Assembly (NCBI GenBank): GCA_011037195.1
Contig: JAAEAF010004368.1
Location: forward strand, 26,320-90,319
From: Triatoma infestans
Lineage: Eukaryota; Arthropoda; Insecta; Hemiptera; Reduviidae
Length of the DNA: 64,000 bases
Reading direction: 5' to 3'
Of the stretch, positions 1-10,700 are shown piece by piece (position 1 is the first letter of the stretch; each line of letters starts with the position of its first letter). Made by a program: the position numbers and the translations under genes. Below the pieces are notes generated by a model, which did not search any database, had not been told where the DNA came from, and saw only the letters and a program-made list of their open reading frames with translations.

Positions 1-190
1 AATGAACGAGCACCTCCATGGAGCGAGGAGAGTGGGGAGGTCGAAGCTGCGATGAATGGACGGTGTTGGTGGTGACGCGAGGACGAAATTGGATGTCGCC
101 AACTGGCGAGCAGCCGCACAGAACAGAACTGATGGCGGAAACTGGTTGAGGAGGCCAATACTCAGCAATGAGTTGAAGTGCCGCTGAATG
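1..190 (+). pseudogene. 3' end of an RTE-like LINE (C-terminal fragment)
   Basis: The plus strand reads a short C-terminal segment (NWRAAAQNRT, then after a one-base frameshift WRKLVEEANTQQ and a stop near 170). This is the usual last segment of the endonuclease-reverse transcriptase polyprotein of RTE-like arthropod LINEs. A short ATG-repeat tail follows at about 188-200, as in RTE elements that end in simple repeats rather than long poly(A). The element enters from outside the window and is a dead fragment. Clade assignment is tentative. Confidence 0.5.
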
Positions 191-261
191 ATGATGATGT
201 TAAAAACTTGGCCCCATTGTATACCAACTTTCTGCCAGGTGTTGGAGCTTCCTTGCTGAGT

Positions 262-1345
262 AGTTTTTTTTTTTGCGGCGCATCGATAGCGGTGGTCATT
301 AGCGCCTTAGCAGTATTAATTCTTCGCGATCTTGGATGGCATCAAGTTTCTCGTAACATCCTTCACAACTTTTCTAGGAAGTTGGTGGAGCCCGAGGTTG
401 ATTCAGTGGCCATTCACAGAGGCCATTCTCGAACACAAGACAGTCGAAACGTGTCGATGGGTTAGGAAAACGGCAGCAGTGAAGGTACCATCCCTTAACT
501 TTCTCTTTCAAACAAGTTGTAATAAGTATTAAATTTCACTGAAATGATAAGCTAGGGCAGAGAACTTTATATTTATATTCCTGTCAAAGTACATTGGGAC
601 TTACTTTGAAAATATTATGTAAGTATATATATATATGTGCAATCTACATTCCTTAATCACAATTCTAGTTATTAAAAGGAGTGTCTTTTTAGGAGGCTAT
701 TTGTGGATAGAGTACGTTTATAAATTTTCCTCATCCTCCCTAACCTAACATTCTATCTAAATAAATTAACTTCTAATACTTTAGTTTAAAATATAATAGT
801 CTAATTAACGTATATTTGGGGGTGAAGTACTCTAATAAATTTTCTTTGCGCCTCCTAGTAAAATTCTAACCTACACGTTCATTCAAACATCCTCGCTAAT
901 AAATACAATCATGCTATTAAATACATTCAAATATTATTTACACCTATACTAAATTCTTTTGCACTATCTTTCTTGCTAATTCATACAACACTTTCATACA
1001 TCACTCATTCTTCGAGAGAATACGTCTCTCTTCAGCTGAAGGTCATGTTAACTAATATAACCAATCAAATCTAAATCCTATGTTACAAATTAACATTCCT
1101 TAAATAATTAAATAGCCCTCCTATAAACGGAGAACCTTCTTCTAGTGTTGTACGTAAGTCAAGTGTTAAGCCTGCTAGTTCTTGATGTTCTCGTAGACCG
1201 TGACCTACTTCCAATATGTGTGCCACTGTGAATCTTTCTTGTGGATATAATTGGCACCATGGGCTTCTTTCGTCTACCACGAGTTGACTTCGGTGAAGTT
1301 CTTATATTTTTTTCCACAAAGAAATTATGCCATGACCGAAACAAA
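262..1345 (-). mobile_element. 5'-truncated LINE, family A (3' UTR and C-terminal coding end)
   Basis: Read on the minus strand, a coding end (1345-1083) is followed by about 0.8 kb of 3' UTR and a 3' end whose last motif (GGCGCTAATGACCA, then GCGCC) runs into a poly(A) seen as T's at 264-274. Other copies of the same 3' end are at 13363-13978 (plus) and 57655-58860 (minus). All share UTR stretches rich in AAATACATTCAT-type repeats. The terminal motif is also the tail of the SINE family in this window. The copy is old and frameshifted. Confidence 0.65.
1083..1345 (-). pseudogene. LINE family A ORF2 C-terminus (Cys-His knuckle)
   Basis: The conceptual product contains PWCQLYPQERFTVAHILEVG then GLREHQELAG, matching the zinc-knuckle tail (C-x-WC, then TVxHILxxC) found after the RT domain in many non-LTR elements. 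The homologous segment at 58407-58631 keeps CSWCRERLTVSHILEGC. Upstream sequence near 1290-1345 is out of frame. This is a decayed fragment with no expected function. Confidence 0.55.
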
Positions 1346-3180
1346 TGGCAGTCAGATGGAGCTAAGTCTGTGATGTGGGGGTGGGGGGTGGGAATTCAAT
1401 GCAATTTATTTCTTCATTTTTTTCTTTAGTTTGTGGCCGAGCGTTTACTTGCTGTAGCAAAACTTGTTAGCGTTTGACCAAAACTGTTTATCACTGTATC
1501 GTTTTTGTTGCATCTATGTAATTGGGTCAAGGTCAAATCCAAACAGAATTCATTGTAATTCCATCGGTAACGAATTAGTAATGAATTACTCCTTCATAGT
1601 CCCTGAAAATGCTTGTAGAACCAGAAATGCGCTATCCAACCATTGATCATCTGTCCTAGGATTTCGCCATAAATCCACTTCTATTCCTCTAATGTCACTA
1701 TTCTTATGTAGAAGCGCATGTCAGAAGGATTTTTTAAGAGAAGTTGGTAAGTATCCATTTTTGTGGCGATCTATTTAGTGTAGTTCATGCGGCACTACCC
1801 TAAATCTTTTTTTATCTTCCCATAATATGTAGATGGCAGCCAATGGTGTCTTCAGATACTGTCAGTTATGCAGCAAGTGCATGAGTATTTGTGGTTAGAT
1901 TTGACTCGACAGCTTCTTGTAAAGCCGCATCAACATCACATGTTGATGGCCCTGAACCTGTCTTTCTTTTTGAGATCGTATCATCACTATTAAATATTTG
2001 AAAGCAAAACTGATCAAGCAAATCCTCCCTATCGATTTCGTATAGAGCATACATAGCTTCAGTAGTTGTACACTGTTTTTTTCCAGTAGTGACGTAAAGT
2101 TATTAATATATTGCAAAAAAAAAAATTGATAGATATTGTAATAATAAATTGTAAGAAATCAGTAGTTATATGTATGTTTGAAAAATTACAACAACTAGAA
2201 GAGCCCTGAAAGTGATTGAAGAACTAATAGGAATAAAAACAACCCCTATTTGGGGTTGAGAACCAAGAAATAGAGAGGGTCATGCTCCAATCCAATTAAC
2301 AATACTAAAGGGACAACAGACAGTATTACCGCTTACAAAGCCATCTATACAATATTACACGCCCTTTTAACATTATACGCTAGATTATAAGATGTAAGAA
2401 ACCATGCGTTTAATTATGATTATTGCAGTAAAGTCTTTCTTTCCTTCAATCAAGTGCAATGTTTGATGATCCTTGCAAAAATTAAATAAAAAAATCTCTC
2501 AAAATTTCCCACAGTATTTTTTATATTTTGTCAACTTTATTTCATTTTTAAATTGTGAATTTAATATAACAAATTCATGACCACCATAAGTCAATTTAGT
2601 ATGAGGTAACAATATAGCGAATTCGAAGGATGACGTTATTTATCATGCGATCAGGTAATCATGAGCATATCGGGAAGTATTCGTTAGAAGAGTTGTCTGG
2701 TATAAGTTGCAGATCAGGGGTTTGTAGTATTTGGGAAAGTTTAGAATGAAAATTTAATACACTCGGGACTGGGCAATGTCAGGAACCAATGGGATGTTTA
2801 GGTACATGCTGACATAAAAAAAAATGATTGACAATTTAAATGCAAAAAGGATTTTTGATTGGAGGGGTTGGATACGCTTTTGAGATTAGATCGCTTTGCT
2901 GATCCATACAGCTTCTGTCCATACTACAGATCGGAGCGAGCAGACGACAACCCAAGTTATTGCTTATTGCTTGAGTTGAGTGTATGGGTGCCAAGTAAGC
3001 CGTTTACCAATATACAGGTCAAGATCTCGCAAGTTATCTGCCAGAGGGATAAAAAATGTGTTTTCAGGTTTATTGGAAGGAGTATTTTCCATTAAACGGT
3101 ATTCTTCATTTCCGATAACAGTTTTCGAGGATTTAAAGATAGGCTGAAGGGGTCGTGGGGTAATTGCAAGATTCTCAAAG
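1346..3180. other. AT-rich DNA without recognised gene
   Basis: About 1.8 kb. There are only short chance frames. One of 62 codons on the minus strand (2054-1866) has ordinary composition (FQIFNSDDTISKRKTGSGP) but I cannot match it to a family. I see no RNA gene or TSD-bounded element. The stretch 2850-3000 is slightly more GC-rich and may be an old repeat. Confidence 0.5.
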
Positions 3181-3266
3181 TGAAGGAGTGTCGTTGTGGT
3201 GGTTGATTCGGCAGAGGTGGAAAGCATCAGAGATATTTTCCGTGATAGCCTGCATCATTTTGTGAT

Positions 3267-3304
3267 CATCGACCGGTTTCGGCCGTTCGCCCATCTTCAG
3301 GATA
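3267..3304 (-). ncRNA. Hammerhead-like ribozyme motif, F1 left arm
   Basis: On the minus strand the order is stem I (ATC), CTGAAGA, an extra T, stem II GGGC-GAAC-GGCC with one mismatch, GAAA, CCGG, TC, then GATG. The conserved core CUGANGA / GAAA and the UC cleavage dinucleotide are all present. Stem III would be the palindrome ACCGGU, which can pair only between two copies. The stem II mismatch suggests weaker activity than the copy at 15110-15147. Confidence 0.55.
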
Positions 3305-3439
3305 CGTTGTCATGACAGTGTGATACCACAGACTGCACAGAGCAAATCAATTACACACTCAGTGTGTAAACACTTATACAGAGTGTGTAAACTGAATTTG
3401 CTCTGTGCAAGTCTGTGTTATCACACTGTCTAACAAACG

Positions 3440-3477
3440 CATCCTGAAGATGAGCGAACGCCCGAAACCGGTCGATG
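3440..3477 (+). ncRNA. Hammerhead-like ribozyme motif, F1 right arm
   Basis: Core CTGAAGA at 3444-3450, extra T 3451, stem II GAGC (3452-3455) with loop GAAC and GCCC (one mismatch), GAAA at 3464-3467, CCGG, cleavage dinucleotide TC at 3472-3473, then GATG (3474-3477) pairing with CATC (3440-3443) as stem I. This is the mirror of the left-arm motif and is transcribed in the opposite direction. Prediction by eye; activity unknown. Confidence 0.6.
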
Positions 3478-3529
3478 GCTACAAAATGAATGAGGCTATA
3501 ACGGAAAATGTCTCTGATGAAGGATTGTC

Positions 3530-3647
3530 ATATAGTCGGCCGAACGAATAATTGCACTTTAAATGGAAGCTTAAGTCATTTTCCCAGCAAAATGTTTCAA
3601 ATAAAAGTGAAAACACAGACCTATGTACTAACAAAGTTTAAACAAAA

Positions 3648-3684
<37 letters not shown>

Positions 3685-4747
3685 GAAATTTCGGATATTT
3701 GGAGCGGAGTTTTGACAGAAACTTGATGTCGCATTCCATGCTGATAACTAAGAGGAATATCAAGTTTGAACTTCTTCGGTTTGTCGTTTTCGAGATTTTT
3801 GTTGGTTTTTGAGGTACACATACAAATATCCACGATCATTTCCTAAAAACCATTTTTTCAGACCCAAGAAGGATGTCAAAAATTACGGTGAAAACTCAAA
3901 TTGCAAAAAAATTTGACATAATCATAAATAAATAAGAAAAAATAAAAAATAGTTAAATAAAATTTTTAATACAACCAATCATTTCATTTAAAATCATGTT
4001 CATTCGAAGAGAAGTAATATGAATGCAAATCCGCAAATAAGCATTTTCACACTTCAATAATTAATATTGGATATAATGGAATACTGAAACGTCAGCATTT
4101 GATATCAGTTGTCTTGTTCAGATAATTTTGAGGTAGTGTACAAAACTGTCAACAGATATTTCCTTATTTGTCACCTGTCAATTAAATTTATTAGAGCTTA
4201 AAAATAGTAACCATTATTGGATTCATAATCATTATATTATAAAAAAAAAATGAATTCAAATTTAAGACATTTGTTATTTATTTTAGCTTATCCAATTTTC
4301 CAAATTTATTCTGATATTGTTTTTAATTTTTGTTCATACTACATTACAAAAGAATTTATAGTAATTGTACGAGCTAGGATAAGACATTTAAATATGATTT
4401 TGGAAATTTTTTAAAGTTGTACGGTAGCGGCATCTTTGAAGATTAAGTTCTCATTCTTTTTTTCTCTCTATTTAGTTTTTATAAATTTGTTGACGTAGTT
4501 TGTTTTTAAAAACAACCTTGAAAATTCATAAAACTTCAGTTTCTCTTTCAAACACCACCAGTCTTTCCCACTCTTTGGGTGGTCGGATTGTCGGCTTCTT
4601 TGATGTCGCGGTTGTCTCCCTCTCAACCGGCAAAGTTCGCTCGTCAAACAATACCATTTAGATTCAGTACTTTTCCCCCTGTTGATAAAAGAACCAATAC
4701 ACATTTAATGCAACTAAAAACTCAAAATCAACTTAAACACAGAAGAA
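3530..4747. other. Poly(A) run, fragment of dispersed repeat X, AT-rich DNA
   Basis: A run of about 30 A lies at 3651-3680. Sequence 3690-3900 (phrases like TTTCGGATATTTGGAGCGG and TTTTTGAGGTACACA) resembles the minus orientation of the dispersed repeat seen at 38590-39060 and 57180-57440. The remainder to 4747 is AT-rich and unrecognised. Confidence 0.4.
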
Positions 4748-6221
4748 CTTAACTCTACATTTTTTTTCTTTTTTTTTTTTAGCACTACAGCCCGTGAAGA
4801 GCCCTGGCCTCTACAGTAATTTTCCTCCATTCCTCTCTCTCTCTCGCCTTTTGGCGCCATCTCCTTACTCCCTGTAGCCGCATATCCTCCTCTATCTCAT
4901 CCTGCCACCTTCTTCTCGGCCTGCCTACCTTACGTCTGCCTTCGGGTCGGCCCAAGAACAGTTTCTGCACACTTCTCTCATTGTCCATTCTCACAACGTG
5001 CCCTGCCCAGTCCAGCCTTTTCCCCTTCACCAACACTACCAGATCCGGTGACGCGTACAGCTGCTGCAGTTCAGAATTTTTCCTAATCTGCCACGTACCA
5101 TTTATCTGTTTTGCTCCGAAAATCCTCCGTACAATGTTACGTTCCCATATTCGGAGCATATTACATTCACTTTTGTTTCAATCCACGTTTCACATGCATT
5201 GGTAACCACAGGACGTATAACTGTTTTATAAATTCTGATTTTATGCTTGCGAGAGACAACTGTTGATTTTAACAATCTATTTAGGGCAAAGTAGCATTTA
5301 TTTCCGGAGGCAAGCCTATCTTTTATCTTGGTTTTAAGCTATCGCTCCCGTGTAAATATGGCCCCCAAATATTTGAAGGATCTGACATTCTCAAAACTTA
5401 TCCCATTTACCACTACAGAGGGTCGGTTGCCACATCTGTTATCATATCTGGAGGACAACATATATTACGTTTTTTCGTAATTCAGCTGTAAACCCACCGC
5501 TTTGGCACCTTTTTCTAACTGGTCATAATTTCCTCTAACGCTCTAAATGTTCTGCAAACCAGCAAACCATCGTCAGCGTACGCCAAATATTGCATTGACC
5601 TCGAAAAAATTGTACCATTTGGGTTTACATCAACGCTGCGAATTACTCTCTCCAACGTAAGGTTGAATAAAATCGTGGACAACACATCCCCTTGCCTCAG
5701 CCCTCTGCTGATACTAAATACGTCCGAGAAACCTCCTTGCACTCTGACTCTTGCAGCCGAATTATTTAAGCACATCCGCACCAACCTGATTAGTTTATCG
5801 GGGATACCAAATTCCTGGAGTGTCTCATACATTTTTGACCTGTATATACTATCGTATGCCTGTTTAAAGACTATTAACAGGTGATGCAAATCTATGTTAT
5901 ATTCGTAACATTTTTCGTGCATCAACCTTAACGCAAATATTTGGTCGATAGTTGAGCGGTTCCTACGAAAGCCCGCCTGATAATCTCCCAAAATACCATC
6001 TGCGAAACATGTTAGCCGTTTTGCCACTATCTTTGCCATTACCTTATAAACAATCGTCAGCATTGCTGTGCCTCTGTAATTTTCGCAAAGGGTCCGGTCT
6101 CCTTTTTTAAACAATGGGCAAATAATTGCCACGGACCCCTCATCTGGCATTTTTTTCTTTTTCCCAAACAGCTGCAATTAATTGGAATATTTTACATTAA
6201 TTGGAATTCTTAACTCTACAT
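4748..6221 (-). mobile_element. 5'-truncated RTE-like LINE with 13-bp TSD
   Basis: A perfect 13-bp TSD CTTAACTCTACAT lies at 4748-4760 and 6209-6221. The element (4761-6208) reads on the minus strand and ends in poly(A) (T's at 4761-4780) almost directly after the stop codon, so the 3' UTR is very short. It holds part of the reverse transcriptase and the C-terminal domain. A perfect TSD indicates a fairly recent insertion, but the frame is broken. Confidence 0.85.
4785..6177 (-). pseudogene. Broken RTE-like reverse transcriptase
   Basis: The minus-strand frame 6177-5515 holds RT motifs: NYRGTAMLTIVYKVMAK, GDYQAGFRRNRSTIDQIF, motif A region with LLIVFKQAYDSIYR, GLRQGDVLSTILFN, and the catalytic box LAYADDGLL. 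The frame breaks between 5515 and 5159. A second open stretch (5159-4785) carries the C-terminal part LDWAGHVVRMDNER, GRPRRRWQDEIEEDM and EREEWRKITVEARALHGL. The first D of motif A appears replaced (IVFKQAYD instead of the usual IDFxQAYD). The endonuclease domain is missing through 5' truncation. Confidence 0.8.
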
Positions 6222-6892
6222 ACAAACACATTTTCAAAACACTATTTTTTTAATTCTTAATTTGTCTTGTTTTTTCTGTAAATAACTTTTAAGAGAACCT
6301 CTCTCCCCAGTTCTTTCTTTCAAAACAATCCAGTTATCTGTACTATTAAGTTAGCTATTAGAAAACTCCATACATACTGCAAGTAAAACAGAGATATTTT
6401 CCATGATAGCCTGCTTCTTTTTGCAGTCATCGACCAGTTTCGGGCGTTCCCCTAATTTTTCAAATAGTGTGATAACATAGATTTGCATAGAGCAAATTTT
6501 GTTGATACACTATGATCTCGGATGCTTTCCAGCTCTGCGAAACCAATCACAGCAAGACAATTTTTATTGTTTTTGATATTTTTCAAAAAAATTTATATTG
6601 TAACTATTAATAAGTTTGCATTTTTACAATGTGCCATCCTGAAAAATGGGAAGCTTTTCCAAATCATTTAGGAAAACATAAGATTGTTATTCATTACTGA
6701 CTGACCCAAAACCTCAACAATTTTTTAAAAAAATTATACAAATAAAAGGATCGAACAAAAATTTCTCAGTTCATAGTTAGTGAGAATTGGTGAGAACATC
6801 CTACGACACATTTGAATGAATGTTTATGGCCAACTCACCTCGGAACAGAACCAATCACAAATCAAGTTTCTCTTAGAAAAATGTTTGCCTGC
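6222..6892. other. Spacer with decayed F1 hammerhead arm
   Basis: Sequence 6388-6560 is a degenerate F1 element: GAGATATTTTCCATGATAGC, CATCGACCAGTTTCGGGCG, and at its right the mirror of the F1 outer extension (GCTTTCCAGCTCTGCGAAACC). The hammerhead core CTGAAGA is destroyed. The rest is AT-rich and unrecognised. Confidence 0.55.
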
Positions 6893-7426
6893 AAGGGTAT
6901 CTGCAAGGGTTTGACCAAGTATTTCTAGAGGAAATTAAGAAGGAGGAGGTGGCTGAAAGAGCTCGTCTCTGGAACACCATCCCGGGACTGAGCCAGGCCA
7001 AGGTCTGTCTGGGTGGCTATAACCAGGAAAGGTCGAAAGCCTTCATCAGTCTGAGTAATAATAGGATCCGTATTCTTACGGGATTCCTTACGGGGCATTG
7101 CACACTCAGGGGGCACCTGAGGAAGCTTGGCCTAGTAGATGACGGCACATGCAGATTCTGTGGAGAAACGGAGGAAACTCCGATACATCTCTTCACGGAC
7201 TGTGATGCTGTCATTCAAAGAAGATTCAGCTGTCTGGATTGTTACCAGATAGGGGAGGAAGAAATAACTACCCTAGAACCTTCCAGGATCCTGAGATTCC
7301 TCAGGGAGCTAAACTTGGAGAGGGTGCTATAGATGAGCTAGCTCATCTTAGGCACCAGAGGGGGATACAATAGATCAAAAGAATGGTCGCGGTACAGAAC
7401 CCTCAAAAAAAAAAAAAGGGTATCTG
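6893..7426 (+). mobile_element. 5'-truncated LINE, family C, with 11-bp TSD
   Basis: Flanked by AAGGGTATCTG at 6893-6903 and 7416-7426. The element (6904-7415) contains a C-terminal coding end followed by a short 3' UTR and poly(A) (7405-7415). Orientation plus. Confidence 0.75.
6949..7332 (+). pseudogene. LINE family C ORF2 C-terminus
   Basis: A 127-codon open frame contains LTGFLTGHCTLRGHLRKLGL, then the knuckle CRFCGETEETPIHLFTDC. This is the tail downstream of RNase H in I- and Jockey-like non-LTR elements, where LTGHxxLxxHLxxxG and C-x2-C-x(8)-H-x(4)-C are diagnostic. The first ATG is internal to the original protein; the copy lacks RT and endonuclease, so it cannot move by itself. Confidence 0.75.
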
Positions 7427-7818
7427 TTGCACACAGTTACTTGGGGAGTAGCGACCCCACAGGCTACCACAGCTCAGTACTCTATGCACTTCATCAGAAA
7501 GTACACAATATACTTAAACTATATACACTTTACACTATACAGACAAGGACAAACACAGTACACAAACTAGAGTGTCCGTCCTTAGTTGATTGGCAAAAGC
7601 CAAGGGAGAAGGAAGGAATTAGCTCAGTGACAGCGCGTTGGACAAGCAACGCGAGGTTCCTGGTTCGAATCCAGCATTGTGCCCTCAGATTTTTTTTCTT
7701 CCTGGGAGCCTCTACAACTCATTGTTGTAGGGTCATTCCGGCTTGGAAGGCCCCGGGTGGCACAACAGATCTTTTAGGTCGCAGTGCAATAATCCCCTAC
7801 AACAATCTACATCTCTAG
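7427..7818 (+). mobile_element. Composite tRNA-derived SINE with 5' extension and tail type C
   Basis: Three blocks. First, about 180 bp of 5' extension (CAGTTACTTGGGGAGTAGCG to AGCCAAGGGAGAA). Second, a tRNA-like head with Pol III A box (TTAGCTCAGTGACAGCGCG) and B box (GGTTCGAATCC), then the SINE body word AGATTTTTTTTCTTCCTGGG. Third, a tail ending CCCCTACAACAATCTAC. The same three blocks occur in reverse at 33541-33975, so the arrangement is a real family and not a chance insertion. The body here is partly deleted in the middle. Confidence 0.65.
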
Positions 7819-8214
7819 AAAAGTGTTGCAAATAATCAATAAAACATATAGTGAACATGATTTCATCCATGCCTCAAAGACTCCAAGTGGTAATCAGAGT
7901 AATAAGGGAAGTTACAAAAGATGTTGTTGTGGGAAGATATTGTGGTATTTTCGTTATTTTCCTTTATTTTTGTATTTTTCTCCTTCCAAATCCCTTGAAG
8001 GAGAATTTTTTTCATATATACTACACATTAGCAATATTGCTATATAATAAAAGCAATAACGTAATCCAGAGAGAGCTTTTAAATAAAAAAAAAATAATGA
8101 ATCAGAGAGCCATATTTTTGCACACCTGTTTATAATATAATATAAATACACAGATATTAATAATTATAATTACAGCACACCTGGTAAAATGTGCTATTCT
8201 CTTGTTTGGTACAT
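7819..8214. other. AT-rich DNA, nothing recognised
   Basis: About 400 bp. Overlapping frames of 65-94 codons on both strands look like chance products of A/T runs and match no family I know. Confidence 0.5.
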
Positions 8215-8441
8215 AGATTGAAATATTCTTCTTCATATCACTTTTTAATTGTTTTCTGTTATATAATATTTACATTGTGAGTGATAGCTACTAAAATGTC
8301 AGTATTATACTGCTGCAATTAAATAACAGTAAATTCTATCGGTAAAAGTTGGCAACTAAGTGTGCGTATTAAGTGTTTATTATTTTTCACTAAATTAGTG
8401 ACGGAATAAGTACAATCGCGTTTCCATTTGGTTCGATACAA

Positions 8442-8759
8442 ATGGATTCGGCACCGGACACAGAAAACGGTCCGTGGTCAGTCCCTAAGCGAGTCAAAGT
8501 CATACATAACCTCACTAGTAGCAGCCAACAAAGTTTCTGCACATCCAACAAATTTTCTGCACTTGCTCAGCAGACACAGTCTGAAGAACCACATACCATA
8601 TCAAACATCCAACCTAGACCACCACCCATATTTCTAAGAAATGTATCAGATTATAATAAACTGCGTGAAGTTCTGGAAAAAGAGGTAGGTCTTGACAAAT
8701 TTAAATACACGTCTACCATCACACAGGGCGCACTACAACCAAGTCACAAGACATCTTAA
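8442..8759 (+). pseudogene. Jockey ORF1 (gag-like) N-terminus
   Basis: Starts MDSAPDTENGPWS. Around residues 60-90 it has PPPIFLRNVSDYNKLREVLE, the segment preceding the RNA-binding part of Jockey ORF1 proteins. Real homology ends near FKYTST; the remaining residues to the stop are an out-of-frame reading of ORF2. Normal ORF1 has zinc knuckles (CCHC), which are deleted here. The ATG is the first in frame after the 5' UTR. Confidence 0.65.
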
Positions 8760-10452
8760 CACTGAACTAAACGACCTAAATTCTAAAAGGCAAGACCAAT
8801 ACTTACAATCCCTTAGTACCAAAGACTACAGCTTATGGAGGACAACAAAACGCATTTTACACTACATACCTGTTACATCACCTTTAAGAAACGACAATGG
8901 AAAATGGACAACAACTGACGAAGAAAAAGCCTCACTTTTCTCCCACCACCTCCAACAAGTTTTCCAGCCTCATAACTATGCGGAAGAAGAGACTCACAAT
9001 AGAACAAGAACTGAATTGTATGAACCACTCCAACTTTCACTTCCACCAAAACCTTTTACACCCGCAGAAGTACAACATGCTATTAAGAACTTGTCAAACA
9101 AGAAATCACCAGGATACGATCTCATTACTGCAGACATCCTTAAACTATTGCCAAAAAAAGCAATACTGTATCTCACGTTTCTATTTAATGCATCACTAAG
9201 GACTGTTTATTTCCCTCTTATCTGGAAATATTCCTTAGTAACTATGATACCAAAACCTGGCAAATCTCCTACAGAGCCTACTTCCTACAGACCAATTAGT
9301 TTGCTTCCGATACTAGGAAAATTACTAGAAAAACTGCTCATAAAACGACTTACACACTATACAGACCGTATCATACCACAGCATCAATTTGGCTTCAGAC
9401 AACAGCACTCTACTATTCATCAAATACAAAGAGTCACAACACACATTGCTAACGCTCTCGAATCCAAACAGATATGTACAGGCATTTTTCTAGATGTTTC
9501 ACAAGCCTTCGATAAAGTATGGCACCCAGGATTGCTTGTCAAACTAAAGAGAATTCTACCTTTCACTTATTACCTTTTGCTAAAATCTTATCTCGAGGAC
9601 AGATTCTTCAGTGTTAGGGTAAAAACAGTTATCTCCGACATTCATCCCATTGAGGCTGGAGTCCCGCAGGGGAGTGTTCTGGGGCCACTACTATACAATA
9701 TTTACACATACGACATACCTGAACATCCGAATATAGTTACTGCGACCTATGCGGATGACACAGCACTACTTGTTACCAACACAGACATAATAACCAACAA
9801 ATTAATATTGGAGCAGCATTTGACTAACTTGCATAACTGGAACATCACATGGCAAAGTAAACTCAATATAAACAAAACAAAAACAGTACATTTTACTCTA
9901 AAAAAGACGGAAGATATACCTGTGAAATATGATAACGAACCATTACCGTTAAGTAACTCGGTAAAATATTTAGGGATGCACTTGGACAAACGACTAACTT
10001 GGGCAACACATGTAAAAACTAAAAGACTTGAACTTAATTTACGTTTCAAACAGTTATATAGATTACTAAAGACAAAATCCACATTAAACATAAACAACAA
10101 ACTCCTAATTTACAAGACTCTATTGAAACCAATTTGGACATACGGACTTCAGCTTTGGGGAGCGGCTAAACAGACACATTTGAAAAAAATTCAGACATTC
10201 CAATCTCGCACACTGCGGACTATACTTTCATCTCCTTTCTATGTTACAAACGAAACAATACATAAAGACACAAACACTGAAACAGTACAACAAGCAGCAC
10301 ATCGACTGTACACTAAGTATCATGTCAAACTGAACAGTCATACAAATCTTCTAATCAACAATTTACAAACAACTCTAGTTCCAGGAAGAAGACTAAAACG
10401 GAGATGGCCACAGGATTTGTTACATCCACAGTGTAGACAAACTTCATACTGA
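8692..10452 (+). CDS. Jockey-clade reverse transcriptase, endonuclease domain deleted
   Basis: A 586-codon open frame without stops. Native ORF2 sequence begins about residue 12 (HRAHYNQVTRHLN); the ATG at 8692 lies in ORF1 sequence and is an accident of the deletion. RT motifs in order: KSPGYDLITADILK, IPKPGKSPTEPTSYRPISLL, FGFRQQHSTIHQI, motif A FLDVSQAFDKVW, GVPQGSVLGPLLYN, catalytic TYADDTALL (YADD at 9748-9759), SVKYLGMHLDKRLTW, and the thumb region. Catalytic aspartates are present. It probably cannot support new insertions without the endonuclease, but the RT domain itself looks intact. Confidence 0.85.
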   Translation: MTNLNTRLPSHRAHYNQVTRHLNTELNDLNSKRQDQYLQSLSTKDYSLWRTTKRILHYIPVTSPLRNDNGKWTTTDEEKASLFSHHLQQVFQPHNYAEEETHNRTRTELYEPLQLSLPPKPFTPAEVQHAIKNLSNKKSPGYDLITADILKLLPKKAILYLTFLFNASLRTVYFPLIWKYSLVTMIPKPGKSPTEPTSYRPISLLPILGKLLEKLLIKRLTHYTDRIIPQHQFGFRQQHSTIHQIQRVTTHIANALESKQICTGIFLDVSQAFDKVWHPGLLVKLKRILPFTYYLLLKSYLEDRFFSVRVKTVISDIHPIEAGVPQGSVLGPLLYNIYTYDIPEHPNIVTATYADDTALLVTNTDIITNKLILEQHLTNLHNWNITWQSKLNINKTKTVHFTLKKTEDIPVKYDNEPLPLSNSVKYLGMHLDKRLTWATHVKTKRLELNLRFKQLYRLLKTKSTLNINNKLLIYKTLLKPIWTYGLQLWGAAKQTHLKKIQTFQSRTLRTILSSPFYVTNETIHKDTNTETVQQAAHRLYTKYHVKLNSHTNLLINNLQTTLVPGRRLKRRWPQDLLHPQCRQTSY

Positions 10453-10669
10453 CTGACAGACCTCACTGAACGACATTATGAACTAGCATAATTACATTCA
10501 CACCCATACATTCATTTCACTTCACATTTCATTTATTCACTCCATAAACAAATCACTCCAACAGGGCCATCATTGGATGGGGTACCTGCACACGTTCTAC
10601 ACGTCAGTCCATTATCATACAGACAACAGCATTACAGGCAAAACACATTTTGTGTTGGTACTGTATTAC

Positions 10670-10700
<31 letters not shown>

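Larger units (their letters stand above)
3181..3529. mobile_element. Palindromic hammerhead element, family F1, with 12-bp TSD
   Basis: The element (3193-3517) is flanked by TGAAGGAGTGTC (3181-3192) and TGAAGGATTGTC (3518-3529), a 12-bp TSD with one mismatch. Inside, two arms of about 150 bp form a near-perfect inverted repeat, running from CATCAGAGATATTTTCCG on the left to CGGAAAATGTCTCTGATG on the right. The left arm has an outer extension of about 33 nt (GTTGTGGTGGTTG...) that the right lacks. Each arm carries a hammerhead-like motif pointing outward. There is no coding capacity. TSD length and the single-sided extension resemble Penelope-like elements; a foldback DNA transposon is the alternative. 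Confidence 0.7.

Noticed and set aside
3181..3529. Classical foldback or MITE DNA transposon
   Set aside because: Not excluded, but less favoured: TSDs among copies vary from 12 to 16 bp, one end has an asymmetric extension and arms contain ribozyme cores. DNA transposons give short fixed TSDs.
9747..10100. 117-codon minus-strand frame
   Set aside because: Complement of the intact Jockey RT; low-complexity, hydrophobic shadow.
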